DNA from: Leucosporidium creatinivorum
Taxonomy: Eukaryota; Basidiomycota; Microbotryomycetes; Leucosporidiales; Leucosporidiaceae
Assembly: GCA_001600635.1 (NCBI GenBank)
Contig: BCKL01000018.1
Coordinates: 365,974 to 429,973, forward strand
DNA: 64,000 nucleotides
Reading direction: 5' to 3'
The position numbers and the translations under genes are program-made. The notes below the pieces were generated by a model, which was not told the origin of the DNA, did not search any database, and saw nothing but the letters and a program-made list of their open reading frames with translations. Each line of letters begins with the position of its first letter. The first letter of the stretch is position 1. This document shows, in pieces, positions 33,221 through 45,371 of this stretch.

Positions 33221-36200
33221 CTACCTCGAATTCAACGCCTCGTAATGCCAAATCCTCGCCGACCAATCCCCACTGCCCGTCGCGACCAAGCCTCCTACAT
33301 CCGAAACGGCGACGGAGATGACTGTTGAATCGCGAAGGGCGGGAGGTCAGCGAGTACTCGGAGGGAGGAAGGGGGGGGGGGGAAGGGAGAGCCTACCCGA
33401 GTTCTTGTGCCCTTGGAGCATGAATTGGGCCTTTGCGCTTCGAGGGTCCCAGAACTGGGAAGGAGGGAGGAGGGTCAGCGAGGCGAGACAAGGAGAGGAG
33501 GAAAGACGAGGCGGCGACTCACCTGCACACCACGATCCTTGGATCCAGAGACGATCCATGCTCCGTCGGGCGAGATGTCGACCGAGAGGACGTAATCCTG
33601 GTAGCGAGGGAGCGAGCGCCGAAAGGTCAGCGCCGAGCCTCGCGAGCTCGAGGCGAGTGAAACGCACCTTGTGGCCCTGCAACGTCGTCAAGCAAATCGT
33701 CTTGCCTCCCTCCCCAACTGGTGTATCCTTTCCTCCCGTAGCGAGCACCGCCTTCAGCGTGGCCATATCCCACATCTTGAGCGTTTTGTCCAAACTGCCA
33801 CTAACGAGGAACTTGCCATCGGGGGAGAAGGCGACCGAGTAGACCGAATCCTTATGCCCCTTGAGTTTATCCAACAGCTGTCCCGTACTGGCGTCCCAAA
33901 TCCTCACGACCGTATCCAACGAGCCCGCGGCGAGGAACTTTCCATCGGGGCTCATCACGACGGAAGTGACTCCCGCGTCGACGGGCCCATTCTCGGCGAT
34001 GGTGACATCGTCGATCGTGAGCGTGTAGACGCAGTTGCCCGTCTCCATGTCCCACATGCGGGCCGTCTTGTCGCCTGAGCCCGAGACGAGACGACGGCCG
34101 TCGGGCGAGAAGGCGAGGGAATAGATCTCGGACTTGTGCCCTTGGAAGACTTTGGCGATGCGTTTTTGGGCGATGTTCCAGATCTGTTTGTGTGTGAGAG
34201 CGTCAGCATGAGCGCGCCGAGCAGAGAAGCGCCGAACTCACGCGGACGATGCGATCCTCGGATCCAGTGGCCAGTAGCTTGCCGTCGGGGCTGAAGGAGG
34301 CGCTGCGGATGTAGTTGTCGGTCTTGACGCCCGTGCTCTCGTCGGAGAGAACCCTGCGAGTGGCAGTGGGGAGTTAGCTCAACCGTCGAGATCGTCGGCG
34401 CAGATGGGAGAGGCTCACGAGATCTTGGCTCCCGTCTTGGTATCGTAAAGCGTGGTGTTCCTGTTGCATCCAGTAGCGAGAATCTTGCCGTCGGGCGAGA
34501 AGCGAACGCAGCAGACAACCCTGTTGGCTCAAGAAGCTGGGTCAGCTTCCCTCCCTCGCCCCTCCTCCGTCGTCTCGGGGACTCACGAATCATGCACCAA
34601 CGTATGCACCAACCCCACATCCAACACCCTCTTGACATTGGGATTGAACATGGTCATCCAATCGCTCCCCTCCTTCTTCAAATCCCTCGTCACCGTCTCG
34701 GGATCGAACGCCTCGTTCATCTTCTCCTCCTTGCCTGCGTCCGCACTCGCTCCGCCGCCGCCTAGTGCAGGGGAGACGGTGTCTCGTGGTGGAAGTCCGT
34801 TGGTAGCGGTGGTAGAGGTGGAAGGGAGGGGAGAAGGTTGGTGGCGGGGTGGGATGGAGGGTCCGGTGGAGGAGGGTCGGGAGGTGGGTGCGGAGGGGTA
34901 GAGGGCGGGGATGGCGCCGGGGGGCTTTGGTGGGAAACCGGGTCCTGTGAAGTGAGAAGAGCGAGGGTCAGTTTCGATATCTCTTCGTCCGAGTCGAGCA
35001 TCGGAGAGGACCAACGACCCGCTTCGAGCTCGTCCGGTGCAGAGAACCGACTCCGACTCACGAGGATGCTCCTCCCTCTCCCTCATACTCGGGAACTCGC
35101 CACCTCTTCCAAACTCTCGCTCCCCGCGGTCCGCACCGAACAGACTACTCGCTCCATGTCCCACCGCCGAATGTCCAGCACCTACTCCCGAAGATCCTGG
35201 CCGTCCTGACGAGGAGCCCGGAGCAGCAGAAGCAGCAGCGGCAGCAGAGATGGAGGGAAGGGAAGGCCGACCGAGCGACGCTACGCCGGGGGTTGAAGGA
35301 CCGGGAGCAACGCCCGTGCGGGCCGTGTCGAGTTGTTGGCGCAGGCGGACGATTTCGTCTTGCAGGCGGCTGTTCTCTTCTTGCAGACTGAGGGAGGAGG
35401 GAGGTGAGCGAAACGCGAGGGGAGATACTCGGCGAAAGAGCACAAGTCGGCGGACGTCGGCTCACCCTCGCTTATCCTCGTGGTGCTTGCGTTCGAGATC
35501 GTATGACATGGCGCGCATGGCGTTGAGCTCGTTGGCGTGGTGGTTGACTGCGAGTGCGAGAGACGAGAAAGGTCAGCTGAGTTCGGTCGTCTCCCCCTCA
35601 GCTATTGAATCGTCCCGCTGCCACAACACAGCAGTGCTCGACTCTCCGTCTACCCTCCTTGCCTCGCCAATACGCCCATCGAACTCCTTCCATCTGAGCA
35701 AGTCAGCTGAGACAGCTTCGACGCTTAGCGCCGTCGGCCGCCGGCGTCTCTCAAGCAGCAGCCGTGTACCGAGTAAGGCTCAGCAGCGGGGGAGACGGAA
35801 GCTGGCCACCGCGAAGCATCAGCACGTCCCGCACCGAGCTCACTCGAAGCAGAAACGCGTCGAAACGAGCTGCCGCCCCCGCCCTCAGCTCCTCAGCTCC
35901 GCGACTCGTCCCCTGCCTCCGAAGCAACGCGCAACTGCTCTGCTACACCTTTGCCGTAGTAGACTCGAACAGTCTCTGCACCCTTCTCGGCGTCCGAAAG
36001 AGGCTGACTGCACCGACGATCTCCCTCCCTCCCTCGCGTGCCCGCCTCCGCGCCGTGTTTGGTCGTCGCTCGTCGCTCGAAGGTGTAACTCACTCATGGC
36101 CTCATACTCCTCCCTCTGCGCCTTCAGAGACCCACTCTCCCCTGCCACCTGTTCAAACTCGGCCTTGACGAATTCGAGCAAGTCGTTCAAACGAGCGGCG

Positions 36201-36451
36201 GAGGGATGGACTCCTCCTCCTGGTGCTCCTCCTCCTTGCTGACCAGGGAGAGGCCCTCCAGGAGGAGGTAAAGGACCGGGGTGCATGCCTGGTAAGATTG
36301 GACCTCCTGGGGGCATGATACCGTTGTTGGAGGGTGCAGCAGAGGAGAGAGGGCCAGACAAGAGGGGGAGAGAGTTGGGGTTGGCGTTGTTGGTGTTGGT
36401 AGAGGTGGAAGGATGAGAGCCGAGTGGTCGGTGGTCGTAGACCCGAGACAT
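33221..36451 (-). CDS. TUP1: Tup1 general transcriptional corepressor
   Basis: WD40 corepressor that acts with Ssn6/Cyc8. The N-terminal tetramerisation helix is visible as [32 protein letters not shown] and, after a long intron, [20 protein letters not shown] and [20 protein letters not shown] Pro/Ser-rich linker follows. The conserved pre-propeller block [20 protein letters not shown] is followed by a seven-bladed propeller with repeats such as [36 protein letters not shown] and the last blade [15 protein letters not shown]. The intron at 35548-36093 is 546 nt, long for this window. A 12-G run at 33371-33382 sits in the last intron. Confidence 0.93.
33371..33382 (+). repeat. Homopolymer G12
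   Basis: Run of 12 G in the last intron of TUP1; a likely site of length error or polymorphism, without coding effect. Confidence 0.95.
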
Positions 36452-37267
36452 TCAACCTGTAGCACGGTAGAGAGCTGAGCGAGGAGGAGCTGTAGCAAAG
36501 TGGGAGAGAGGTGAGCAAGGCGAGCAACAAGACGTGGCGGGAGGGGCGGAAGGGGAGGGCGATCAGTCGTAGAAGAGGGCGGCGCGGTCAGCAGCTGTAG
36601 CCTTGTACAATCTATCATCCTACAACTCACCTCGCGCGTCAAAAGAACTCCGAGCAGAGAGCGGCCGAGGAGGAAGGAGGAGGGAGAGAAGGACTCGCGA
36701 GGAGGAAGCTCACGACTAGAACAAGGCACCGAGAGCCATCCGCTTCGATCAATGAAACGGGCCTTTGCCAACTTGGCCAGCGCCAACCTCGCTCCCGACT
36801 TTGCCGTGCACCGAAGCTGCGACCATCTCTTCTCGGCGACTCGTGTGCACTCCTTTCGGCGCTCGGCGAAGCCTGCTCTGCGGCGCTTAGTAGAGTACAA
36901 AAATCGGTCATCCAGGCGAGCGAGTGTGCTGCAGAATGACGATCCTATGTAGACCGCTCTTCAGCCGAGGCAAATCGGTACAGGCGACAGCGTCCGCCGA
37001 GCCTTTCTCGGCGCTTCTGGCTTCGCTCGAGGCGTCGAGTCGGCAGAACCACGTCCAAAAGGTAGTCCAGCTCACACAAGCGCACGCTCGCACTCTCTCC
37101 TTGTACACCTACTAGCTCCGAAGCCCATGCAGCCGCCTTGTCTCTCCATCCGCGCCGAGCGAGAGAAGAACGGAGCAAGCGCTTCCCCTGCGCGACCTCA
37201 TTACATCTGACTCCACCAAGCTACTACCACCCAAGACATCTTGTTGATCCCTCCTCCCGTGACTTCT
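36452..37267. other. Intergenic region upstream of TUP1
   Basis: No coding signal over 815 bp. The TUP1 side has GT/CTGAC/CTACAG arrangements (for example CTGCTGACC near 36585 and CTACAG near 36470 on the minus strand) that suggest a 5' UTR intron. The SEC24 3' flank occupies the right part. Confidence 0.4.
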
Positions 37268-40200
37268 CTAGAACGACTTGTCGTTGACCTGTGAATTGAA
37301 GCGTCAACGTCAGCTCCAAGGGAAGGGAAGAGGATCGGAGAGCTCACCTTATCCTTCAACTGCCCCAGCCACTGGTTATACGACGGCAGCTGGTCCATCC
37401 TATCCTCAATCAAGAGCGACAGGGCCCATTGACGCATCGCCGCTTCGCCATCTTCTTTGACGACGTAGAGGTGGGCCTGCTCGTCGAGGGAGGGTCAGCG
37501 AGGAGGGAGGAGGGAAGAGGGAAAAGGAAAAGCGCACGTAGTAAGGACCTCGACGTGCCTCGCGCACTTTGCCGATGATGGCGTTGACGCGTTGGGAGAA
37601 GGCGTTCTCCAACACGGGGAGGGTTTGCTGTGGTCGTTCGGCGAGGGTCAGCTTTCGGCTCGCTCTTCTGCTCTTCCTCTCTCTCCTTCGACTCACCTTC
37701 CCACCCCTCAAATCCGCATAACTGGGCACATCAAAGACATCCAACACGAGTTGAGGAACAGCGTCCCTTCCGAGCCAGAGGAAGATGTTCTGCCCATCTT
37801 CGATGAGGAAGAGGCCGTGCCGCTCGAGTCGCTCGGCCGAGAGGGGGAGGGGAGCGGGAAGGACGACGCCTTGGTCGTTGATGGTTCCGCACTGTAGGGG
37901 AGAAGGCGAGACGAAGGGTCAGCGGAGGCTCGGCGAGGGAGGGGAGAGAAAGGAGGGGCAAGACGACTTACGTCCTTGGGCATGTTGTGCAGGGAGTAGA
38001 AGACGGGGTGGAGGTAGGGGACGAGGAGTTGGGAGGGGAGGGTGGTGAGAAGCGCTTGGGCGTAGGCGCGCAAATCGGCGGGGATCATCGTGCTTTGCCG
38101 CAGACCGATCTACGAGGAGAGCGAGGCGAGTCAGCTATGCTCGGCAGGCGAGGGAGAAGAAGACCAACGACATACATGCTTGAGCAATCCCAACATCAAC
38201 AGCGGCAAGAACTTCATATTCTCCGACACGACGAGCTGAGGACTCGGTCCACTCCCCGTGCTAGTCATCGTCGCCTTGTAAGTCCCCAAGATGTCGACCA
38301 ACTTGTTGACGACCGCATCCCGCGCATCCTCCAACTTGCTCTGCATGCTCCTCTCGACCGCCTTATCCGCCATGAGCGTCGCCAGGGCAATCGTATCGAC
38401 TCCGCCATACAGCTCCGAGATGGACGACGTGGTGGGAAGGGCGGTGGTGATGACTCGAATGCGACGCTCGCCGTAGCAGGTGGTGTGCAGCACGGCGGTT
38501 TGGAAGACGACAAAAGGGGCGGAGATGGGGTCTTCGATTTGGATCTCGATGGCGTAGGATTGATCCATGGGCACGGCGGCGAGGGAGAGAAGGTCGGTCG
38601 AGCGGACGAAGAAGTTGCCGTGGAAGGCAGACATTCGAATGCCTGTGGTGAACGAGTGAGAATCATTCTGTAGCTGTAGCTGGGAAGAGGCGACTACTCA
38701 CCCTTGGAAGCACGAACGCGCATGACTGCCTCGAGAGCAATAGGGTCGGCGATGACCGTGCCGAACTCGTGGGCGAACTTGAGGGCGTCCTCTGACCTCG
38801 CAGCGTTGAAAGAGGGGTAAAAGTAGGTCTGACCTCCAGTGTACCTCGGTAGACCGCCTGTAAGAGCGAGCAAAGTCAGCGGTCGTTCGAGTACGGACGG
38901 CCGGAGTCGACTCACTCAAAGTAGCGACATCTGTGTACGCCGAACTGAAGAGCCACATATCGACCGAGACTTGACTCCTTGAGCACTCGATGGCAAAGTT
39001 CTTGTAGAAGCCCGTCTGCGCCTGCAGGAGCGTCGACTCCTTGGCCGTGCCGAGCATCTTGGAATCCTCGCGGTTCTTGAGCGCGCCGGGACCGACGTTG
39101 GGGAGGGAAGCAGTGAGAGCGATGACTTTTCCGCCGACGTGCGACTGTAAGCAGAGCGATGATCAGCGAGTTGACCTCCGAACTCGGAGCAAGGGCTACT
39201 CACCACCAGCTTGAAGGCAGCCTGCAGAGCTCCACCGAGAGCGTTGCCGGTGTTGTGCGTATCCTTGAACATGTCGCTCAAACGACCTAGGAGCGACTCA
39301 ATTGCCGCCTTGGCCTCGACGAGGTTGACGAGGATGTCGGAAGGTTTGGGGAGGAAGACATCGTCGAGGTCGCCGACGACGAGCATGGAGGGCTCGGTAG
39401 CGCCGGTGGGGAGGGAGAAGAAGTGGAGGCACGAGTCGACGGCGATGATGGAGATTTTGGTGCGGCTGTCGTCGTTGGGGATGCGGTCGAGCGACTCGAG
39501 GAGGGTGCGAGCGGCGGTGGCGACCATGCCGGAGGAGATGGCCGAGTAGGAAACGTCGATGATGAAGATGTAGAGTGGTGGTTGAGGTGGTCGGACCTGT
39601 GAGAGTGTCGAGTCAGCGATCTCATCTCGCGACGAGGGAATCGAAACGCACCATGTACTCGGTAGGAGCGACAAACTCGACGATGGAGTTGTTGAGCTCG
39701 GCCCTCAGATACCTATCGGCAGGCTGGTTTTTCTCCTGATCCCAATCGAACAGCTGCGGCACCTCGTTGGAGAGGTTGCACATGCAACACTTCCATCGCT
39801 GGCCGCCCTCGATGAAGGTGACGTAGGGGTTGATGTACGTCCTGCAGCGACGGCAACGAGCGATAACGGTGTCGGAGACGACGGGAACCTCGGGCTGAGG
39901 GAGATGGGAGAGAGGTCAGCCGTATTCTTGGCGCCGAGAACGAGAGCAAGAGCTCACATCTCCAGGCTTGAGGGAGCGGTAGGGGGTGATGATGAGGGCG
40001 AGCGGGAGCTTGGACTTGGTGAGAAGAGAGTTGGTAGTAGGAACCGCGTTGATGGTGGAGCGCTGGTAGGAAGGGTCCGAGTTGCGAGTCTCGCTCTGCG
40101 AGAAGGAGGCCTGCGAGATGGAGAAGGATCAGCGAGAGCTCCTCGTACGCGTCATATCGTCACGGCTCACGTTTGGTGGAAGCCTGATCTCAGGAGGAGA

Positions 40201-41392
40201 CATGGCCATCATCTCTGCTGGGTTGAGCGCCTGGTTGATGAGGTTGGTCGAGGAGACGACCTGCATCTGCTTCTGTCCGCCGAGTCCCATCTGGCCGAAC
40301 TGGTTCGCCATTCCCTGCACTCCTGGTTGTCCCCCTCCAGCAAAAGGCGGGATGCCAGGCTGTGGGAAGCCTTGAGCAGCAGCCGCTCCTCCGCTGAAGT
40401 CCTGGGCGCCGGGGGTGAAGAGCTGCGAGTTCGGGTCATGGCTAGCAGGCGAGAAGAATTGCTGCGACTGCGAGTGGCCGTGACCCGAAGTGAGAGGAGC
40501 TCCGACGCCCGAGGTATCGCCAGCGATGTAGGCGGCCGTGTTAGCAGCGTACTGACGCCTCGAGCCACGGGGAGCGGGAGGTGGGCTGGTCATGCCGGCT
40601 TGAGGAGGAGGAGGAGCTTGCTGCATGGGAGATTGGCGGTGCTCGGCGATGGGAGGGGTCTGAGAAGCAGCGCCGTAAGGCGGGATGGGCGGCATGTTTG
40701 AGCGGGGTTGAGGCTGCTGCTGCTGTTGCTGCTGCTGGCCGGGTGGGCCAGGCTGCTGCTGCTGCTGGGGATGCGGCTGCATAGGAGGGATTGGCGTCCT
40801 GCCTCCTGCAGGCGGTGGGCCACGGTATTGGCCGTTAAACGAGTTGTGGATGGGAGGCGACGAGATGGGACCCGAGATGGACGCGCGGGCGCCGTGGTGG
40901 CCGTGAACTGGTCGGCCTTGTCCTGGGGGAGGAAGAGGTGCAGAGAGGGGAAAGTTGAACTGCGATCGGCCCGTAGCTTGCTCTGTAGGACGGTGCAACG
41001 AGGTCAATAGCGAGCTCGACGAGCTGTGAGGTCCTCAAGCAACGTGTCGGTCGCGTGCAACTCGCTACAGGCTACAGCGAGTAGCTGGCAGCTTCCGTTT
41101 GTAGTCGAACATCCCTGCTGCACCCTCCTCTGCTTTCCCTCGACGCTTGAGCTGCTCCTTCTCCTCGAGACAAGCGAGCGTCACAATGGCCTGCTCTCGC
41201 TCTCCTCGTTACTCACCAATGAAAGCGTGTCGACCGGCAGTGGGATCCCTGTAGAGTGTGATAACATCGGTGAGCTCTTGTTGTAGCTTGATAGGTGGAT
41301 GACGAGCCGTGAACGCACCACTGAGCTCGCCAGCCTGGAGGCAACGGCGGGTGAGGGAGCGATTGGCTCGCGGTCCGTTGGGGCTGCTGCAT
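37268..41392 (-). CDS. SEC24: Sec24, COPII cargo-binding coat subunit, with WW-like N-terminus
   Basis: Forms the inner COPII coat with Sec23 at ER exit sites. The N-terminus, over three short exons, reads [20 protein letters not shown] and [11 protein letters not shown], resembling a WW domain whose second Trp is Phe. A Pro/Gln-rich disordered stretch follows (polyQ at 40713-40768). The Sec24 core is clear: zinc finger CRRC...CCMC near 39800, trunk [19 protein letters not shown], beta-sandwich and helical parts, gelsolin domain [20 protein letters not shown] with [15 protein letters not shown], ending VNDKSF. About a dozen introns. Start: ATG 41392 ([10 protein letters not shown]) gives a short N-terminus; an in-frame ATG at 41503 would add 37 residues and cannot be excluded. 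Confidence 0.92.
40713..40768 (-). repeat. CAG/CAA repeat coding polyglutamine in SEC24
   Basis: Two CTG/TTG tracts on the plus strand (40713-40738 and 40752-40768) encoding Gln runs separated by a Pro/Gly-rich PGPPG segment. Such tracts vary readily in length. Confidence 0.85.
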
Positions 41393-41975
41393 GGTAGCAA
41401 AGCAGGCAAGAAAAGAGAGCGCCTTTTGGTTCGGTCGAAGGTGAGGAGCGCGACGAGAGATTGGAGGAAGCGAAGCAGCGGGGGCGGAGGCCAGGCGAGC
41501 CATCGTGTCGACTAATTCAGAGTAAGCCCGGCTTCTGATCGCTGATTACAACTCGATTTAATTGATTGCGAGGGCCTTTGAGCAGGTTCAGCCTCTTAAG
41601 CGAGCTATATAGATGTGTAGGATACTATGCGGGTGTCGGTCAAGCGCGAACTCTGTGCAGGCGAGTGAGAGGGACCTAAAACCGCCTGCGCCGAGCGCCG
41701 AGGCGGAGGTCGGTTCTCGCTGAAACCTTGCGTTGGGGGTCGAGCTTGTGCACTGCTGGCTCCTTTGAGCTTATACTGTAGCTACTCAGCCTACCGGGTC
41801 ACTTGCTCGCCTCTTCGCAAAAGGTGGTCCGAGCGCCGACGGTGAAAGGAGCGAGCACTTTGAGTTCGTCTCTCTCCCTCTTCCCTCATCTTGCTCTTTT
41901 CCGCTTCGACTCGCCGCTCGCTCTCGCTTCGAAGCTCAGGATAAACTACAACTCTTCACTTTCGTCTACATCGGC
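41393..41975. other. Divergent intergenic region
   Basis: Between SEC24 (minus) and the first F-box gene (plus). No coding signal except the possible N-terminal extension of SEC24 to 41503. GCGCCGAGCGCCGAGG (overlapping heptamers) near 41690. Confidence 0.45.
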
Positions 41976-43230
41976 ATGGCGAAGTGGAACGACCTCCCAC
42001 TCGAGCTACAGAGGCTCATCGTTCAGCAGCTCGACGAGGATGGAAGGCTCGCTCAGGCGGACTCTTGGCCGAGGGAGGAGTATCGGGCGCTTCGGTCATT
42101 GACACTGGTGGATAGGAATCTCGGTGCTCTTGCGAGCGAGATCCTATGGCAGGTAAGCCTTCTCCCCGGCGGAAACGCTTGAGCGGAGCTGACTTGTTCG
42201 CGGCTGCACAGACCATACTCTACTATCGCGAGCGGATTCCTCAAACGACCGATATACAGAAGTCACTCTTGGCCATGGAGCGGTCTTCTTGCCCCCTCCA
42301 CCCGGCTCGCCTTCCCTTCCGTCGCACGGTCGACTTGAGGCCTCCCTTCTCGGCGTCCTCGGAGGCTTTCCTGGCCTTCTCCCTTCGCAAGCGGCGATCG
42401 AACTCGTCCTCTCCGCGCCATCCCTCTCGAACATTCAGCTCCCGGTCGCAACGGGATGGGCTGAGCTCTTCCAAACCCTTCCCCAGCCGAGGAAGGACAG
42501 CCTCAAGTCCTTACATCTCTCGGGGAACGATGAGGGAAGGCTGGGTAGTCCAAGCTCGCTCGTATCTCTCATCGCCGCCGTGCCCACGCTGGAGGAGCTC
42601 GCACTTGCATACATGGACGTCGAGCGCTGCCAGCCCGAGCTCGTAGCTGCACTCGGGAAGCTACGCAAGCTGCAGAGGCTTACGATCGGGGACGACATCT
42701 ACCAAATCGATATACCTTCCTTCGCTTCCGCCCTCAACTGCCCCCTCACTCACCTCACCATTGAATCCGACTTCGATCTTTCCGTTCTTCGCACCCTCCT
42801 CGAACAAGTAGGCCCCACGCTCCAATACGCCCGACTCTTCATCAGCTTTAACGACGCCACCTCACCCTCACACCCTCTCGCCGCTCCCATCTCGCTACCC
42901 GTCCTCGGAACTCTTCGCCTCAGCGAGCAAACGTCGACCATCGACGCCCCCTTCCTCGGCGAGGTCTGCCCCTTCGCATTCGCCTTCGCGAAGGCGCCGC
43001 TCGATTACCTGGAGATCGAGCTCTACTTCCTGGAAGAGGAGGCGGAGGAAATCGTCAACACCTTTTGGAGGGACGTGGTCGGGACGAGGGGTAGGAAGCT
43101 GAAAGAGCTGGACGTCACGTTAGTAAGCCCTATGGAGGGCTTGGAAGCTGCTCAGAGGATGTTGGAGGAAAAGAGCGAGGCGGCGGGGATTAGGCTCACT
43201 ACGAGTGCTTGTGAAGTGGTCTACGAGTGA
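41976..43230 (+). CDS. F-box/LRR-like protein, copy 1, with a reading-frame break
   Basis: Exon 1 encodes MAKWNDLPLELQRLIVQQLD, an F-box-like start (LPxELxxxIxxxL), and ends at ASEILWQ before an intron (about 42152-42211). Leucine-rich repeat-like blocks follow: LKSLHLSGND, VPTLEELALAYMDVE, LRKLQRLTIGDD, CPLTHLTIESDFDLSVLRTL, LKELDVTLVSP. A paralog lies in tandem at 43840. Exon 2 opens in one frame (TILYYRERIP... to CPLHPARLPFRRTVDL, aligning with paralog CPVAPSRLGLVRTLDF), while everything from about 42360 onward is in another frame. No canonical intron explains the shift, so this copy has either a frameshift or a sequence error. SCF adaptor role is inference. Confidence 0.65.
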
Positions 43231-43839
43231 TGCAAGCGGCTGAAGGGAGGCGAGAGGGCTCGGCGGGGGAAAGCCGGACGTGAGCTTGATGGTCAGTGTA
43301 ACGGGCCACATTCCGGTTTGGCGTCGAGTAGAGTCGTGCTCGAGTCGAGAAGGCTACACGCTGCGAGCCTCATCTGAGCGAATACTTGCGAAGGGCGCCT
43401 CGGCGAGCTGCTTCGGCCGAGCATTCTTCGAGGTTGGGCGATGCTTTGCAGCCCTTCTGGGCATCTTCAGCTCCAGCAATCGACATCAGACAGATTTGAG
43501 CATGCCGGCAAGAGTCATTCTGCAACTCTCGCCCTCGGCAGCGCTGACGTCGAAGGGAGCAGTCAGCAGTGCCCAGCGCCGAGCTTTGGGGCATGGGACC
43601 CTCGCTTCACAAGTCCTCCTTAGCTCGCTAGCTCTGCCTTCGGCGTCTCGCTATAACTTTGGACGCTTTCTGCGTTCAGTCGGCTGACTGGCGATGCAAT
43701 GTGGTCCGAGCGCGGACGACGGACATCGAAGCAGAAAAATCGCCTCTCGTCTTCCTGCCTCATCTTACTCCGATTGACTTGAGTCCGCCTCGCCGCTCAG
43801 ACCTGGATACATCGTATCTTTAGCGCCCACTCAGTAGCA
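43231..43839. other. Spacer between the two F-box paralogs
   Basis: No coding signal. The 43690-43840 part resembles the region just before copy 1 (GTCCGAGCGC..GACG, then a pyrimidine-rich stretch with CCTCATCTT and CGACT..CCGCTCGC), suggesting that the promoter was duplicated along with the gene. Confidence 0.5.
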
Positions 43840-45076
43840 ATGGCCGGATGGAACGACCTGCCCGTTGAGCTCCAAGCCAAGATCGTTCGGCAGCTGGACC
43901 CGAAAAGACAAATCGCCAGAGGACAGGATAGGATATCGGCCGAGTACCACGCACTCTGGTCGTTAAGATTAGTGGATACCGTTCTCTCGGCGCTCGCGAA
44001 CGAGATCGTTTGGCAGGTGAGTCCGATGGCGTTAAATCGAGCGGTCGCCGAGCTCAATTCTGCCCTTCTCCTAGACCGTCAAGTTCCATCGACCAGCTCA
44101 CATGTTCCCAACGCCTGTTGAGAACATTGAAGCTTGCGATATGATGAACAGCAGGAAGGTGAATGAACTAGAGCGCCCACTCTGCCCCGTCGCCCCCTCT
44201 CGACTCGGCTTGGTTCGCACTCTCGACTTTGCCCACACCCACGACACGGAGTACGCCTCTCGCCGCCGACCCCCAGCGGGAGCCATGGACCTCGCCCTCG
44301 CAACGCTAGCGTTCTCCAAGCTCTGCCTCATCAGCACCGAAGGATGGACTCAGCTCGTCCGAGCCCTGCCTCAGTCGAGACGGGCTCAGATTACGGCGTT
44401 GGAGCTCACTGGATTGAGTCCGAGGCCTGGGGAGTTCATTCTCCCACTCCTCGCTCTCTTGCCTCAGGTGGAAGAGCTCTCGCTGGAGTACATCGACGTA
44501 GAGCCACAGCAGCAACCCTCGTTCGCAGCGGCCCTTGGAAAGCTGCACTCGCTTCGCAGGTTGGCCCTGGGACTCGTTACCTCGGGATTTGACGAGCCCT
44601 CTTCCATCCTGCTCTCCATCAAATCGCCTCTCACCCATCTCGCCATCCACGACTTATTCGCGCTCTGCCCCCTCCGTACCCTCCTCGAGCACTTCGGCCC
44701 TACGCTCCAATCCCTCACTCTCTCCATCTACTTCTGGGGAGATCCAACCTCTCCTCTTTTCACCACACCACTCTTTTTACCTCACCTCCACTCCCTCGCC
44801 CTTCTCGACAACGGCGACATCATTTCCCCGCGCTCCCTCATCGCCGCTTTCGACGAAGCTCCCCTCCGCTCGCTTCAATTTGCCATCACGTTCAGCGCAG
44901 GAGGGGAGAATGAAATGACGGAGAGTGTGTGGAGTAAGATGAAATCTCGAGCGGGCTCGCTCAAGGAATTGAGGCTGAGCTTGACGAGCAATGGGAAGAA
45001 AGCCGAGGCGCTTGGGGAGTTGAATGGGAGGTGTGCGGAGGCGGGGATCTTGCTGGAGGTGGATTGGAAGGTCTAG
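43840..45076 (+). CDS. F-box/LRR-like protein, copy 2
   Basis: Two exons, intron about 44017-44074 ending in TAG. Exon 1: MAGWNDLPVELQAKIVRQLD ... ALANEIVWQ, F-box-like. Exon 2 runs uninterrupted from TVKFHRPAHMFPTP to EVDWKV with leucine-rich segments ITALELTGLSPRPGEF, LPQVEELSLEYIDVE, LHSLRRLALGL, SPLTHLAIHDLFALCPLRTL, SLKELRLSLTSNGKKAE. Length about 390 aa. It aligns along its length with copy 1, including the intron position after LWQ/VWQ. Likely an SCF substrate-binding protein; substrates unknown. Such F-box/LRR families are often expanded and lineage-specific in basidiomycetes. Confidence 0.78.
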
Positions 45077-45371
45077 AGAAACCGTCAGAGCTGTAGTTGG
45101 GGTTATTGATCCGCGAGGTGGGAGAGAGGACGGGAAGTAGGGAAAAGGCGCTCGGCGCTCGATAGTCGGAAGAGCATTGCGGCGAGGAGTAATGCGACAC
45201 GTGGGATTAGACGACGGAGTAGTACAGCAATTGGAGATTCGAGAGCGGAGAAGCGACAGATCGTCTCACCCTCTTCGGCCTCACGACCTCGGCGAAGGCT
45301 TGCATCGCAAGTCCTGCGACCTTTTCCACATGCTGCGCAAAGCTACAGCCCTCGTTCCGAGCACACAGGCA

